64,000 bases of DNA from Pseudoalteromonas sp. Scap06 (GCF_013394165.1 NZ_CP041331.1:372001-436000); one strand, 5' to 3'; positions 1-9,027 are shown, counted from the first letter of the stretch. A program made the numbers and translations. Notes: generated by a model from the letters alone, not told the origin.

Positions 1-870
1 TTTGTGCACATAGTTCAACAAGGGGGCCTGTCTCAAGCAGGCGAGTATTTATCGCTCCCTGCGGCAACCGTTACAAGGCGATTACAACGCCTAGAGTCTC
101 GACTGGGCCAAAAGCTGCTGCACCGCTCTGCGCGCCAATTTACACTAACCCAACAGGGAGAGGTTTATTACCAAAGCTACGCAAGTTTAGTTGAGCAGTT
201 TGAACAAACCAGTCATCACCTCAATCAACAAAAAGAGCAATTAAGCGGCAAACTTAAAGTGCTTGCGCCGCTTAATATTTGCCATGGCTTTTTAAAGTCA
301 ATGTGGTTGTCGTTTACTAAAGAGTATCCTGATATCCAATTGGAACTTGTTTTAAGCAATCAACTTGAAGACATAATTAAAAGCCAAGCCGACTTAGCAT
401 TAAGAATCGGCCCACAAGCGGATTCACTTTTGCAACAAAAAAAACTCGGACAAGCAGATTCGATTTTGGTGGCTACCCCAATTTATTTAACCAATGCACC
501 AGTGCTCACAGAACCAAGCGACCTTAAACAACACCGCTTAATTGGCACGACACTAAGAAATAAATGGCCACTCACTCACATTACTTCACGCGCAAGCTAT
601 ACACACATGTGTCGATTTAGCAGTATTTATAACGATACTGGCTTTGTTAAATACCAAGTGGCTGATCATCAAGGAGTAGGCTTATTACCTAGATTTGAAA
701 TTATAAACGAGTTGGCAACAGGAGAGTTTGTAAGGGCATTACCAAACTGGCAAAGCCATAATCGCGAAATCTTTGCTATTTGGCCAAGCGGTCGTTTACT
801 TAGTAAAAAAGCGGTTTGTTTACGTGATTACATACATAATTTTATTCAGCAACAGTTACCAGGGAGTTAA
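1..870 (+). CDS. LysR-family transcriptional regulator, 5' end outside window
   Basis: LysR-type DNA-binding regulator. The first visible residues (FVHIVQQGGLSQAGEYLSL) already lie inside the N-terminal winged helix-turn-helix. The reading frame is open to base 1, so the true start lies a few codons to the left; the GTG at position 4 is internal. The HTH continues to about residue 60 (ATVTRRLQRLESRLGQKLL) and is followed by a periplasmic-binding-protein-like effector domain. Its TAA stop overlaps the stop of the convergent DJ-1/PfpI gene within the palindrome TTAA (867-870). LysR genes often regulate a neighbour, but here the neighbour is convergent, so the target is unknown. Confidence 0.9.
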   Translation, partial: FVHIVQQGGLSQAGEYLSLPAATVTRRLQRLESRLGQKLLHRSARQFTLTQQGEVYYQSYASLVEQFEQTSHHLNQQKEQLSGKLKVLAPLNICHGFLKSMWLSFTKEYPDIQLELVLSNQLEDIIKSQADLALRIGPQADSLLQQKKLGQADSILVATPIYLTNAPVLTEPSDLKQHRLIGTTLRNKWPLTHITSRASYTHMCRFSSIYNDTGFVKYQVADHQGVGLLPRFEIINELATGEFVRALPNWQSHNREIFAIWPSGRLLSKKAVCLRDYIHNFIQQQLPGS

Positions 871-1445
871 CCATTTTTATGCCATCGGTATTCCATTTGC
901 TTTGCTGTATGCTCAGCGTGTGATGGGCTTATTAACTGCGCAACTAATGCCAAACTCATATCAACTCCCGCAGAAATACCACCAGAGGTAGTAAATTTAC
1001 CTTGTGACACCCAACGCTTATTTGCAACTACGTTTAGGCTTGGGAACATAGCAGCAAGATCGGCTTGATCTTCCCGATGCGTAGTCACCGTTAAGCCATC
1101 GAGCAAACCCGCTTTGGCTAATAAAAAAGCCCCTGTACACACCGAAGCAACGTGATTTGCAGAATCAGCCGCTTTTTTTACCCAGCTAATTACTTGCGAC
1201 TTACTTAGCTCACCAGTATGAACACCACCAACCACAATAAGCAAATCAATAACCGGATGATCGGCAAAACTGTAATGGGGGTTTACACTAAACCCTGCGC
1301 GGGCAATTACTGGCGCTGCATGTTCTGCTACAAAAAATACCTGCCAGTTATTATCTGCTAAGCGCTTTGCCGTGCTAAACACTTCAAATGGGCCTGAAAA
1401 ATCCAGTACTTCGGCATCATCGTAAATATAAATCCCAATGTTCAT
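867..1445 (-). CDS. DJ-1/PfpI family protein (GlxA/isonitrile hydratase-like)
   Basis: About 192 residues with the class I glutamine amidotransferase-like fold of the DJ-1/PfpI family. The nucleophile-elbow motif ASVCTGAFLLAKAGLL carries the expected cysteine, and LIVVGG lies upstream. It resembles the N-terminal domain of GlxA-type AraC regulators and isonitrile hydratases but has no HTH domain. A longer frame reaches 1487, but the ATG at 1445 (MNIGIYIYDD) fits the family N-terminus and overlaps the stop of the upstream gene as ATGA, a usual sign of translational coupling. Substrate unknown. Confidence 0.85.
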   Translation of the reverse strand: MNIGIYIYDDAEVLDFSGPFEVFSTAKRLADNNWQVFFVAEHAAPVIARAGFSVNPHYSFADHPVIDLLIVVGGVHTGELSKSQVISWVKKAADSANHVASVCTGAFLLAKAGLLDGLTVTTHREDQADLAAMFPSLNVVANKRWVSQGKFTTSGGISAGVDMSLALVAQLISPSHAEHTAKQMEYRWHKNG

Positions 1446-2359
1446 AACGTGTTTTCCTTGACTGCATCGAACATTAACTTTAACCATCTTAAGTCTTTTG
1501 CATCCAAATTTGCTTGTTTATGTAATGAGGGTTCATCGTAAACATCTTTATAAACATGACAGACAGCAACTTCTGTTAACTCACGCCATTTGTCATCGTT
1601 AAGTTCTGATAATGATCCATCAGCTAAATTAAAACAGCTTAAAGGATCATGCTCAGCTTCAGTCGTTCTAAGAGTTAACTCTAATTCTTGTAGAATAGGG
1701 TTGATCAACTGCAGCGTGTTTGCGGCCTCAAACTCTGTAATTATATTGTTTTGAGCTGCTTTTATTTCTTTTTCAAGTTGATACTGAGACAGTTTATCGG
1801 CAGAAGCACGAACATCATACTTATTCAGTAGGCCGGTGATGCTTGGCAACATAGCTTTAGCTGCAATGCCAGCTCCTAACAATGGGTTTGCAATAGCTGC
1901 TAAGCCGCCAACTAAAAGCATTCCGTAGGTGAGTTTTTGATCTAAAGCATCAATATCGTTGGCAAGCGACTGTAATGAGTTAGTTTGACCAACAGCTTGC
2001 TCACGCATAATTTCATCGGCACTGTTTAGCATATAGTGGCGAAGACCTGCTTCAGCGTGCTCATTAGGAAAATGAAAAATACGCCGCTTGGGCAAGTTAT
2101 TAATCTCTGGTACACCTTTTGGTAAATAGCGCATGGTATGTAAAGCGAATTGATGTTCAGATAGTGCAAAAGGAATAACAAAGTAATGCTTTTCATCGAA
2201 TGACGTAGGGGTTTGCGTACCAAAGCGCTCAAACGACGTAAAGATCGGCAAGCCATCGATTTTTTCTCTTGCTAAGACATACCCTTTATTAAATTCATCA
2301 AACAGTTGATCTGATGTTGATTTTAGCTTAGCGACTCCTTTATTTATAAAACCTTTCAT
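1442..2359 (-). CDS. Conserved hypothetical protein with a hydrophobic central segment
   Basis: A 305-residue protein I do not recognise. The N-terminal third is polar. Residues about 145-185 are glycine/alanine-rich and hydrophobic (GMLLVGGLAAIANPLLGAG), enough for one or two membrane helices or an amphipathic hairpin. The C-terminal third is acidic and helical. No signal peptide or catalytic motif is apparent. It is the first gene of a two-gene unit whose second member, a DJ-1/PfpI protein, starts inside its stop codon (ATGA), so the two are probably made together. Confidence 0.75.
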   Translation of the reverse strand: MKGFINKGVAKLKSTSDQLFDEFNKGYVLAREKIDGLPIFTSFERFGTQTPTSFDEKHYFVIPFALSEHQFALHTMRYLPKGVPEINNLPKRRIFHFPNEHAEAGLRHYMLNSADEIMREQAVGQTNSLQSLANDIDALDQKLTYGMLLVGGLAAIANPLLGAGIAAKAMLPSITGLLNKYDVRASADKLSQYQLEKEIKAAQNNIITEFEAANTLQLINPILQELELTLRTTEAEHDPLSCFNLADGSLSELNDDKWRELTEVAVCHVYKDVYDEPSLHKQANLDAKDLRWLKLMFDAVKENTL

Positions 2360-2429
2360 CGCTATAAATTATCCTTCTTGTTACTTTAAACTGCACGTCT
2401 ATATGATGACACAATAACGTTTAGCAAAA

Positions 2430-3899
2430 TTATTCATCTAACTCTAATTGCGCTCGTTCAACGCTTTCTTTAGGCAATTCTTTTTGTACCGACACCCCTA
2501 ATTCTTTAAACTCAGAAGCTTGTTTAATTAAGTTACCTTTACCGCGATATAACTGTGAAAACGCTTTATCGTAGCTTTCTTTGGCTTTATCGAGCTGTTT
2601 ACCCACGCCTTCCATACTGGTTAAAAACCCATTGAGCTTGCTATAAAAACGCTCAGCACGATTAGCCAGCTCTTTTGAATATTTAGTTTGCTCTTCAAAG
2701 CGCCATAACTGTTTAACAATATTTAAACTGGTTAGCAGGGTAGTGGGGGTAGCAACCAGAATGTTTTTTTCAATGGCTTGTTGGTAAATGTCGCTTTGGT
2801 ATTTAAGGGCTTCTACAAACGCGGATTCTATCGGTACAAACATGATCACTACCTCAGGGGAGTTAAGCCCTGGTAAGCGGTCATATGATTTACTAGCAAG
2901 CTCATTAATACGCGCTTTTACGGCCTCAACATGCTCTTTAATTGCTTGTTGAGCTTCTAGTTCATTATCGGCATTAACGTAGCGTGTGTATGCGTTTAGC
3001 GATGTTTTAGCATCAATCACTAAGTGGCGGCCTTGAGGTAAATACACCACTACATCAGGGCGCAAACGGCCGTCTTCGGTATTAAACGACACTTCTCGCT
3101 TGTAATCGGTACCAGCGCGTAGGCCTGCGCTGTCAAGCACATTTTCGAGCATGAGTTCGCCCCAATTACCTTGGGTTTTCTTTTGCCCTTGTAAGGCATT
3201 GCTTAGCTTATCGGCCTGATCGGTAATTGCTTGGCTTTTGGCTTGTAAATGTAATAGCTCGGTTTTAAGTGCTGCACGTTGCTGTAAGTCTTCAACGTGA
3301 ATAGACTCCATTTTATCTCTAAAGCCTTTTAGCTCACCTTGAACCGGCTTAAGTAACTGCTCTATGCTTTCTTGATTGAGGGTTTTAAATTTTTGCGACT
3401 TTTCTTCTAATATTTGGTTAGCTAAATTTTCAAATTCTTTTTTAAGCGTTTCTTTACTTTGCTCTATATGGGCGAGTTGTTCACTAAAATGCTGCTGCTT
3501 TTGCTCAAGGGTAGTGCGTATATTATTAAGCTCTACATCGCGCAGGTTGTATTGCTCTCGCAGAACGGTTAGCTCAGCTTCGGCTTTACGCCAATATTGA
3601 TTATAAAGTTGGCTTTGCTTTTCTTGCTCAGTTAAACGGGTTTTAAAATGCTGAGACTGATCCCGCTGCTCTTGATGTGTAAGTCCTAATAAATCGTGCT
3701 CTTCAACCAACGCGGCATATTGGCTTTGTGTTTGCTCATGCTGGCTTTGTAATAACATTAACTGTTGTTGTTGCTCATTTACTTGGCGCTTTATTTTTTT
3801 GCTTAATTGCATTGATACAACACCACAAATAGCCATGCCTGTTATAGCGCCAGCACTTACACTTAACCAATCTAAATGGGATAAAAACGAAGTAAACAT
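2430..3899 (-). CDS. rmuC: DNA recombination protein RmuC homologue
   Basis: 489 residues with the RmuC layout: an N-terminal membrane anchor (about residues 12-30), a long glutamine-rich coiled coil (about 35-215), then the RmuC nuclease-like domain containing GNWGELMLENVLDSAGL and RPDVVVYLPQGRHLVIDAKTSL. The Asp and Lys of VIDAKT match the PD-(D/E)xK-like core. RmuC is linked to limiting inverted-repeat recombination in E. coli; its precise biochemistry is unsettled. The gene lies downstream of the three small-RNA units on the same strand, each of which ends in a terminator, so it probably has its own promoter at about 3900-3985. Confidence 0.93.
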   Translation of the reverse strand: MFTSFLSHLDWLSVSAGAITGMAICGVVSMQLSKKIKRQVNEQQQQLMLLQSQHEQTQSQYAALVEEHDLLGLTHQEQRDQSQHFKTRLTEQEKQSQLYNQYWRKAEAELTVLREQYNLRDVELNNIRTTLEQKQQHFSEQLAHIEQSKETLKKEFENLANQILEEKSQKFKTLNQESIEQLLKPVQGELKGFRDKMESIHVEDLQQRAALKTELLHLQAKSQAITDQADKLSNALQGQKKTQGNWGELMLENVLDSAGLRAGTDYKREVSFNTEDGRLRPDVVVYLPQGRHLVIDAKTSLNAYTRYVNADNELEAQQAIKEHVEAVKARINELASKSYDRLPGLNSPEVVIMFVPIESAFVEALKYQSDIYQQAIEKNILVATPTTLLTSLNIVKQLWRFEEQTKYSKELANRAERFYSKLNGFLTSMEGVGKQLDKAKESYDKAFSQLYRGKGNLIKQASEFKELGVSVQKELPKESVERAQLELDE

Positions 3900-3985
3900 A
3901 AAATAAACTTTTAAAATTTAGTGACATGCCATCATAACGAATAACGCTCTTTAGCAGTAGGGGTAACGCACTAAATTAAGCGCAT

Positions 3986-4085
3986 AAAAAAAGCCAGCTA
4001 TTAAAGCTGGCTCAATATTACTTAATCAGTAATCAAACAGGGAAATCAACATGAAACTTGTATAACAACACATCACTACAAGCAT
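3986..4085 (-). ncRNA. Putative small RNA, tandem copy 1
   Basis: Predicted RNA of about 100 nt on the minus strand. It lies between an ECF-type promoter (4093-4117) and an intrinsic terminator, an 8-bp perfect stem (3992-3999 with 4005-4012) followed by seven U. It shares most of its length with copy 2 and a core with copy 3. The core UUUCAUGUUGAUUUCCC is the exact complement of a GGGAAAUCAACAUGAAA ribosome-binding/start region, typical of small RNAs that block translation. The start point is estimated from promoter spacing. Confidence 0.65.
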
Positions 4086-4092
4086 AATAGTA

Positions 4093-4117
4093 GACGCGTC
4101 CTGATTAAATTAGTTCA
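4093..4117 (-). promoter_or_regulatory. Sigma-E/ECF-like promoter of sRNA copy 1
   Basis: On the minus strand GAAC (4116-4113) is followed by 16 bases and CGTC (4096-4093). This is the -35 AAC / -10 GTC arrangement of RpoE-type promoters, with the spacing I recall for the E. coli rpoH P3 promoter. The same arrangement occurs at both other copies although the spacer sequences differ. Confidence 0.6.
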
Positions 4118-4150
4118 AAATAATTTTTAAAAAAGTTGAATTTAGAGCAT

Positions 4151-4259
4151 AAAAAAAGCCAGCTAATAAAGCTGGCTCAATATTACTAAATTAGTAAATT
4201 AGTAATCAAACAGGGAAATCAACATGAAACTTGTATAACAACATATCAACTACAAGCAT
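4151..4259 (-). ncRNA. Putative small RNA, tandem copy 2
   Basis: Second unit of the tandem array, predicted at about 109 nt. Its body is nearly identical to copy 1, including the core complementary to GGGAAAUCAACAUGAAA. It ends in its own terminator, an 8-bp stem (4157-4164 with 4170-4177) plus seven U. A duplicated ATTTACTAA stretch before the terminator makes it a little longer than copy 1. Its promoter is separate (4267-4291), so the copies can be transcribed independently. Confidence 0.65.
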
Positions 4260-4266
4260 ATTAATA

Positions 4267-4291
4267 GACCCAGCTATTATTGATTAGTTCA
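4267..4291 (-). promoter_or_regulatory. Sigma-E/ECF-like promoter of sRNA copy 2
   Basis: GAAC (4290-4287), 16-base spacer, GGTC (4270-4267) on the minus strand, followed by TATTAATA. The spacer differs in sequence from copy 1 while the two boxes and their distance are kept. Confidence 0.6.
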
Positions 4292-4328
4292 AAAATATTT
4301 TAAATAAAATTGTTTAAAATATTCAGGC

Positions 4329-4438
4329 AAAAAAAAAGCCAGCGCTGAACTGGCTGGCTTAATCATTACTATGTCTAGTAACTACTATATGGGATATCAA
4401 CATGAAAACTTGGAGAAACTGCAATTTAACCAAGCTGT
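4329..4438 (-). ncRNA. Putative small RNA, diverged tandem copy 3
   Basis: Third unit, about 110 nt, and the most diverged. Only the promoter boxes, the core CAAGUUUUCAUGUUGAUAUCCC region (about 4390-4412) and the terminator are conserved; the flanks differ. The terminator is a GC-rich stem (AAGCCAGC with GCTGGCTT, 4336-4361) followed by a run of nine U. Retention of core, promoter and terminator amid divergence suggests selection on an RNA. The unit begins immediately after the stop of the SNF2 helicase gene. Confidence 0.6.
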
Positions 4439-4445
4439 ATTAATA

Positions 4446-4470
4446 GACGCCCACCATTCAAATAAGTTCA
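4446..4470 (-). promoter_or_regulatory. Sigma-E/ECF-like promoter of sRNA copy 3
   Basis: GAAC (4469-4466), 16-base spacer, CGTC (4449-4446) on the minus strand, then TATTAATA. Third instance of the same box-and-spacing pattern. Confidence 0.58.
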
Positions 4471-4488
4471 AAAAATTATTGTTAATTT

Positions 4489-7400
4489 TTAACTTTTAAT
4501 TAAAGACAACATTTGTTGTTCATCAAACTGGGTAAAACTCATTGATTTTTCGGTAAATAATGCATCTACAAGCGCTTGTTTATCTTGCTGCATTTGAAAC
4601 ACCTTTTGTTCAATAGAGTTAGCCATAATCAATTTATACACAAATACCGGATTAGTTTGACCAATACGATAAGCACGATCGGTCGCTTGCTTTTCAACAG
4701 CTGGATTCCACCAAGGATCAAAATGAATAACGGTATCGGCTTGGGTTAAATTAAGCCCTGTGCCACCTGCTTTTAAGCTAATTAAAAATACCGAAGTAGT
4801 GCCACTGGTGAATTCGTCTATCACTTTATCGCGATGGCGCGTTTGCCCAGTTAACATGCTAAATTTAATGTTAAGTGTATTCAAACGCTCGGCAATTAAA
4901 TCAAGAGCAGAGGTAAACTGGCTGAATATAATCACCTTACGGCCAAGGCTGAGCATTAAAGGTAAATGGCTTGATAACCATTCTAACTTAGCACTAGCAG
5001 CGTCGGTTTCTGGCTCAATAAGTTTAGGATGACAACATATTTGGCGAAGTTTTAATAGTGCCTCTAGAAAGGCGAGTTTACTTTTTTGCACGCCTTGCTC
5101 GGCAAATAAATCAATGAGTTTTTCTTCAAGCGCATGTGTTATGCCTTGGTACATGTCTTTTTGTTTAGGCTCAAACTCAAACTCTTTAACAAGCTCCGTT
5201 TTTTGCGGCAGTTCTTGAGCCACTTGGGCTTTAGTCCGGCGCAAAATAAACGGCATAATTAGCGCTTTTAACTGCTCTGCACGCTCAATGTTACTTTCGC
5301 GCTCAATAGGACCTTGAAAGTGCTGTTTAAAGTGTGCCTGGGAACCTAGTAGCGAAGGCATAGCAAAATCGAGTAACGACTTTAATTCAAATAAATTGTT
5401 CTCAATTGGGGTACCGCTTAAGCAAAGCTTAAAATCGGCATTCAAACGTTTAACTAACCGCGATACCTGTGCCGTATCATTTTTAATATACTGCGCTTCA
5501 TCAAGAATAATGTTTTCAAAATACAGTGGCGAATAATAAGCAATGTCGCGTTTTAATAACGGATAGGTTGTTAATATACACTGTGCTTGTGCCAAGTGTT
5601 TCAACGCATCATTACGGTGTGCACCAAAAATAGTGGTCACTTTTAAGTTTTTAGCAAACTTGGTAATTTCGTTTTGCCAATTACTCACTAAGCTTGTTGG
5701 GCAAACAATAAGCGTAGGGCCAGCCTGCGGAGTATTATAAGAACTGGCTAAATAAGCAATCACCTGCAAAGTTTTACCCAAGCCCATATCGTCGGCTAAA
5801 ATACCACCTAGCTGATTACGCTTTAAAAAGTTAAGCCAAGCTACGCCTTCTTGCTGGTATTCTCTAAGCACCACAGAATCGTGTAAGCCATGAATGGCGA
5901 TATTGGGCGATAACAATGCGTCATTGCTTAGCTCATCAAGGTAGCGCTCTAATGAAGGATCATGTAGCTCAACATTAATGGCTGTGTGCTTAACTAACTC
6001 AGGTAAGTATGAAAGTGGAATATTAAATTCGTCGCGCGTTTTAATAAACTCAAATCGCAATTTAAACTCAATTAATAAATTAAACGCAGCCTTATCTATA
6101 ACTCCAAATTGACGGCCAACGGGGTAGTAATAAAACAATTCGCTTTGACGATTTAACGATTCAAACAGTTTATTATTTACATTAAATAAAGTGGCCACTT
6201 TGGTATCGTTAAGCACAACTTTGCAATGCATTTGATGCCCAGCAGCTCTGTTTACATGCAAGGAAATTTGGTTTTTAGTATCGGCAATATTTATTTTGCT
6301 CATTGATACTTGCCAGCCACGTTGCTTAAAGCTTGGTAACACCTCATGCGCTAACCAGTGTAAGTGAATAGCCGATTCCTGACTAAAAATAAACTCGCTG
6401 TGTAAACCCCCTTTACAAAAATCAAAGCCTAAGTTGACCAGCTCGTTGGTAACGGTGTTTTCAAATGCACTATTTATTAGTTTTTCAGGCGCTGTACCTG
6501 CTAAGTAGTTTTTATTTTTATACTTAAACGATAACGAAATAGCCATTACTGAGCCCGACATGCTAACTTTAAGTACGGCATTACTCAACGACTTAACAGG
6601 CATGCTTAGTGCATTAGTAGGATGGGGAATAACACCGGCACCAAAATTATCAGCAAGCTGCTTATAAATTCGATCAAAGTTTGTATCGTGTAGTGCAGGT
6701 ATTGTTTGTAAATGAGCAATTTCGTCAGCACTGAGCGGCGTGCGAATGCGGCCTAGCTTGTATTTATCTAAATCTAAGTAGATGGGCGGCGTAGTTTTAA
6801 TTAACGCCCAATTAGGAATTTGATCAAGATGAATTTTTAACTGGGTGACTTCTTTTTGTTTTTCCCAAACAAAATTTAGGGGTAAGCCAGGTTGCGCTTT
6901 TATAGGTACTCGGGAACGCTGTAAAAATAATCGTTCTGTAGCTAGTAACTGCTGCAGCGCGTTAAAGCCCCATTGACCTTTGAGTTCAATATTACCGACC
7001 GCATTTTGCGAGCGGATCCAGCTGTATAATCTAAAATCACTTTCTAGCAGGTCGCTAGGGGTTACAAAACTATTAAGCTGTTGCTCAGTTAAATTGCGAC
7101 CTAATGCATAATTATTATTTTTATCGTAGTTGGCAATTTTAGGCGTTAAAAATACTTTATCGTTTTCAATATCTAATACAAACAGTAACACTTGTGATGG
7201 ATGAGCTTGATCGGTGTTTTTAAGCGAGCTGAGTTCGCTAAACCAGTCATTAATAAAATAGTCTTCGCCGTATTCACCTGAGTGTTCAATTTTAAGTTTT
7301 AACAAAATTGCAGCCAAATGGCGGCATTTAGTTTTAACATTACAAGTACAGTGAGTGTCGACTGAATAGCCAGTTGGTAATTTACTGATCTCAATTCGTT

Positions 7401-7635
7401 GGTTAAACGCAATGCCCTTATCGCCTTGCACAGTAGAATCAACAACAGAAAAATCAGCATTATGTTCTAACCAACTTATTTGGCCGTTTTTATAATACGA
7501 CTTACCTTTTGCTAACACCGCGGGTTTAAACAATTTTTTTATGAATCGCTCAGAAAGAGGAAACTGGGTAGCCTGCTCATTTTTAATTTCTTCAAAAATA
7601 GCCATTAAATCATTTTTTGATAAGTTAGCAGACAT
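4489..7635 (-). CDS. SNF2-family helicase with N-terminal SWIM zinc finger
   Basis: About 1048 residues. Near residue 95 a SWIM-type zinc finger is visible (CTCNVKTKCRHLAAILL, CxC...CxH). The C-terminal half is a superfamily 2 Snf2 ATPase: Walker A GILADDMGLGKTLQ near 612, Walker B-type DEAQ near 713, and motif VI DRAYRIGQ near 988. Such bacterial SWIM-SNF2 proteins are presumed DNA translocases acting on nucleoprotein; their partners are not defined. The frame extends to a TTG at 7689, but the ATG at 7635 (MSANLSKNDLMAIF) is the more likely start. The three small-RNA units follow it. Confidence 0.88.
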   Translation of the reverse strand: MSANLSKNDLMAIFEEIKNEQATQFPLSERFIKKLFKPAVLAKGKSYYKNGQISWLEHNADFSVVDSTVQGDKGIAFNQRIEISKLPTGYSVDTHCTCNVKTKCRHLAAILLKLKIEHSGEYGEDYFINDWFSELSSLKNTDQAHPSQVLLFVLDIENDKVFLTPKIANYDKNNNYALGRNLTEQQLNSFVTPSDLLESDFRLYSWIRSQNAVGNIELKGQWGFNALQQLLATERLFLQRSRVPIKAQPGLPLNFVWEKQKEVTQLKIHLDQIPNWALIKTTPPIYLDLDKYKLGRIRTPLSADEIAHLQTIPALHDTNFDRIYKQLADNFGAGVIPHPTNALSMPVKSLSNAVLKVSMSGSVMAISLSFKYKNKNYLAGTAPEKLINSAFENTVTNELVNLGFDFCKGGLHSEFIFSQESAIHLHWLAHEVLPSFKQRGWQVSMSKINIADTKNQISLHVNRAAGHQMHCKVVLNDTKVATLFNVNNKLFESLNRQSELFYYYPVGRQFGVIDKAAFNLLIEFKLRFEFIKTRDEFNIPLSYLPELVKHTAINVELHDPSLERYLDELSNDALLSPNIAIHGLHDSVVLREYQQEGVAWLNFLKRNQLGGILADDMGLGKTLQVIAYLASSYNTPQAGPTLIVCPTSLVSNWQNEITKFAKNLKVTTIFGAHRNDALKHLAQAQCILTTYPLLKRDIAYYSPLYFENIILDEAQYIKNDTAQVSRLVKRLNADFKLCLSGTPIENNLFELKSLLDFAMPSLLGSQAHFKQHFQGPIERESNIERAEQLKALIMPFILRRTKAQVAQELPQKTELVKEFEFEPKQKDMYQGITHALEEKLIDLFAEQGVQKSKLAFLEALLKLRQICCHPKLIEPETDAASAKLEWLSSHLPLMLSLGRKVIIFSQFTSALDLIAERLNTLNIKFSMLTGQTRHRDKVIDEFTSGTTSVFLISLKAGGTGLNLTQADTVIHFDPWWNPAVEKQATDRAYRIGQTNPVFVYKLIMANSIEQKVFQMQQDKQALVDALFTEKSMSFTQFDEQQMLSLIKS

Positions 7636-7740
7636 GTCACTCAAAGTATTAAAATTTAAAAACAATTTTTCCAGTATATGCCTTATCAACGCTGAGCTAA
7701 AGCAATATTATTTTTAAAATAAACTGGTTGGATCTGATTG

Positions 7741-8052
7741 GTTAGTAAAAAATTGGTTTATAAGGATTGTTTAATTTTGCTCACTAAAAAAAGGCGTTTA
7801 AATTACAAAATAAAAACAATAAATTAACTTAATAGAGAGGTTTTGCTAGGAGTAGATCAGGTTTTTACTAACAAGGTAGCAATTTAATCAAATAGAGTAG
7901 GTTTAGTTAGTAAAGATACGATCCTTAGTAGTTTATCGGGCTTTATTTGCTTTTTATCACCACGGAAGATCAGATTTTTACTAACTAATTAAGAAGGCTA
8001 GATCACTATTTAACTAACCTCCCCCCTTTACAGATCACGATATTACTAACTA
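7741..8052. repeat. GATC-containing iteron cluster downstream of parB
   Basis: This 360-base gap without genes holds at least five copies of a unit resembling GATCANNTTTTTACTAAC: 7855-7872, 7906-7923 (inverted), 7968-7986, 8001-8018 and 8033-8051. A partial copy (GTTAGTAAAAA) lies at 7741. The same unit recurs upstream of rep (10547-10968). Copies downstream of parB occupy the position of the sopC centromere in F, so this may be the ParB-binding site; sharing with the rep side suggests binding by the initiator instead or as well. Each full unit carries a Dam site. Confidence 0.75.
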
Positions 8053-9012
8053 ATTAAAAGCACTTAATAGTTTAGTAAGTTGTTCTAAGCGCTTGTCTGT
8101 CATCACTTTATTATTAATTTTTATTGAAACGTCACCACTTTTAAGGTTACGTTGCACACTAATAAAGTCGTTTTCAAGCACAGCCTCACGCTTTAATGCT
8201 GTTTTAGGCTCTGCGGTTAATAGTTTAGTGATCAGCATAGCGCGCTTGTCGTCGGCTTCTAAGGCGTTAACTTCATCATTGCTTGCAAGTGCTACAACTA
8301 ACTCGTTAAATGCAACCTCGTCTCGCTCCTTTGCGTTAATCAGCTTTTTAGCGACTTCTCTACCAACATGATTAGCTGTTGGGTAAAGGGCTATAACATC
8401 GGCAGATATTTGCTCATACGCTTTAATCGCATCCGCAATGGCGGTATGCGATACCCCTTCAATAACGGCAATCTCGCGGTACGATCCTTTTTTGCCTTGT
8501 TGAATGAGTTCGTTTCGAGTTTGCTGATACGCTTGACCTAACTCCCAAAGACTTGGAGCAATGTATTGATCCGAAGAAACTGCTAACACTTTAGCATCTT
8601 GCTCATTAAAATCACTTGAACTCAAAACAAGATAATCTGCACCAGCCAAAATACAGGCTTTGCGACGTCTTGAGCCTGCAAGAACAAGACTCATATCACC
8701 TTGATCCCAAAGCAGGGCGGGGTGCTGATTACGTCCATCTTCTTTAATTGCAGGAAGTATATCGGATACCGACTTTTCGTTTAAAAGCGCTTGTACACGG
8801 CGATTTTTACCATAAACCTGAGTCGATTTTTCAATCTCGTTATGAGCAATCACTTTACAAACCAAGGTAATTTCGCGATTAGGATCGCTTGGCGCAGGCA
8901 TACGAATAACATCGCCTGCATTAGCTTGCTCTAAAAGAGCGTCTAAGCTGCTACTGCCAACAGCGGTTGCAAAGGGATCTAAGCGGGTGTCATTTTTACG
9001 TTTTTTAGCCAT
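8050..9012 (-). CDS. parB: ParB/SopB-type partition protein
   Basis: 320 residues. The ParB N-terminal domain contains the arginine-rich GSRRRKACILAGA motif (about residues 112-124), which matches the CTP/DNA-contacting region of ParB proteins. A central helix-turn-helix follows (SYREIAVIEGVSHTAIADAIK), then a C-terminal dimerisation region. It starts 15 bases after the parA stop, with an AGGATG ribosome-binding site inside the end of parA, so it belongs to a parAB operon. It should load on a centromere, for which the repeats immediately downstream are a candidate. Confidence 0.92.
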   Translation of the reverse strand: MAKKRKNDTRLDPFATAVGSSSLDALLEQANAGDVIRMPAPSDPNREITLVCKVIAHNEIEKSTQVYGKNRRVQALLNEKSVSDILPAIKEDGRNQHPALLWDQGDMSLVLAGSRRRKACILAGADYLVLSSSDFNEQDAKVLAVSSDQYIAPSLWELGQAYQQTRNELIQQGKKGSYREIAVIEGVSHTAIADAIKAYEQISADVIALYPTANHVGREVAKKLINAKERDEVAFNELVVALASNDEVNALEADDKRAMLITKLLTAEPKTALKREAVLENDFISVQRNLKSGDVSIKINNKVMTDKRLEQLTKLLSAFN

Positions 9013-9027
9013 TTTTAGTCAACATCC

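Noticed and set aside
4034..4065. Tiny plus-strand ORFs (MKLV-stop, twice, and a 13-codon one) behind ribosome-binding-site-like sequences in the tandem repeats
   Set aside because: The plus strand lacks promoter-terminator pairs, while all three minus-strand units have both. The apparent ribosome-binding site is better explained as the complement of the sRNA core.
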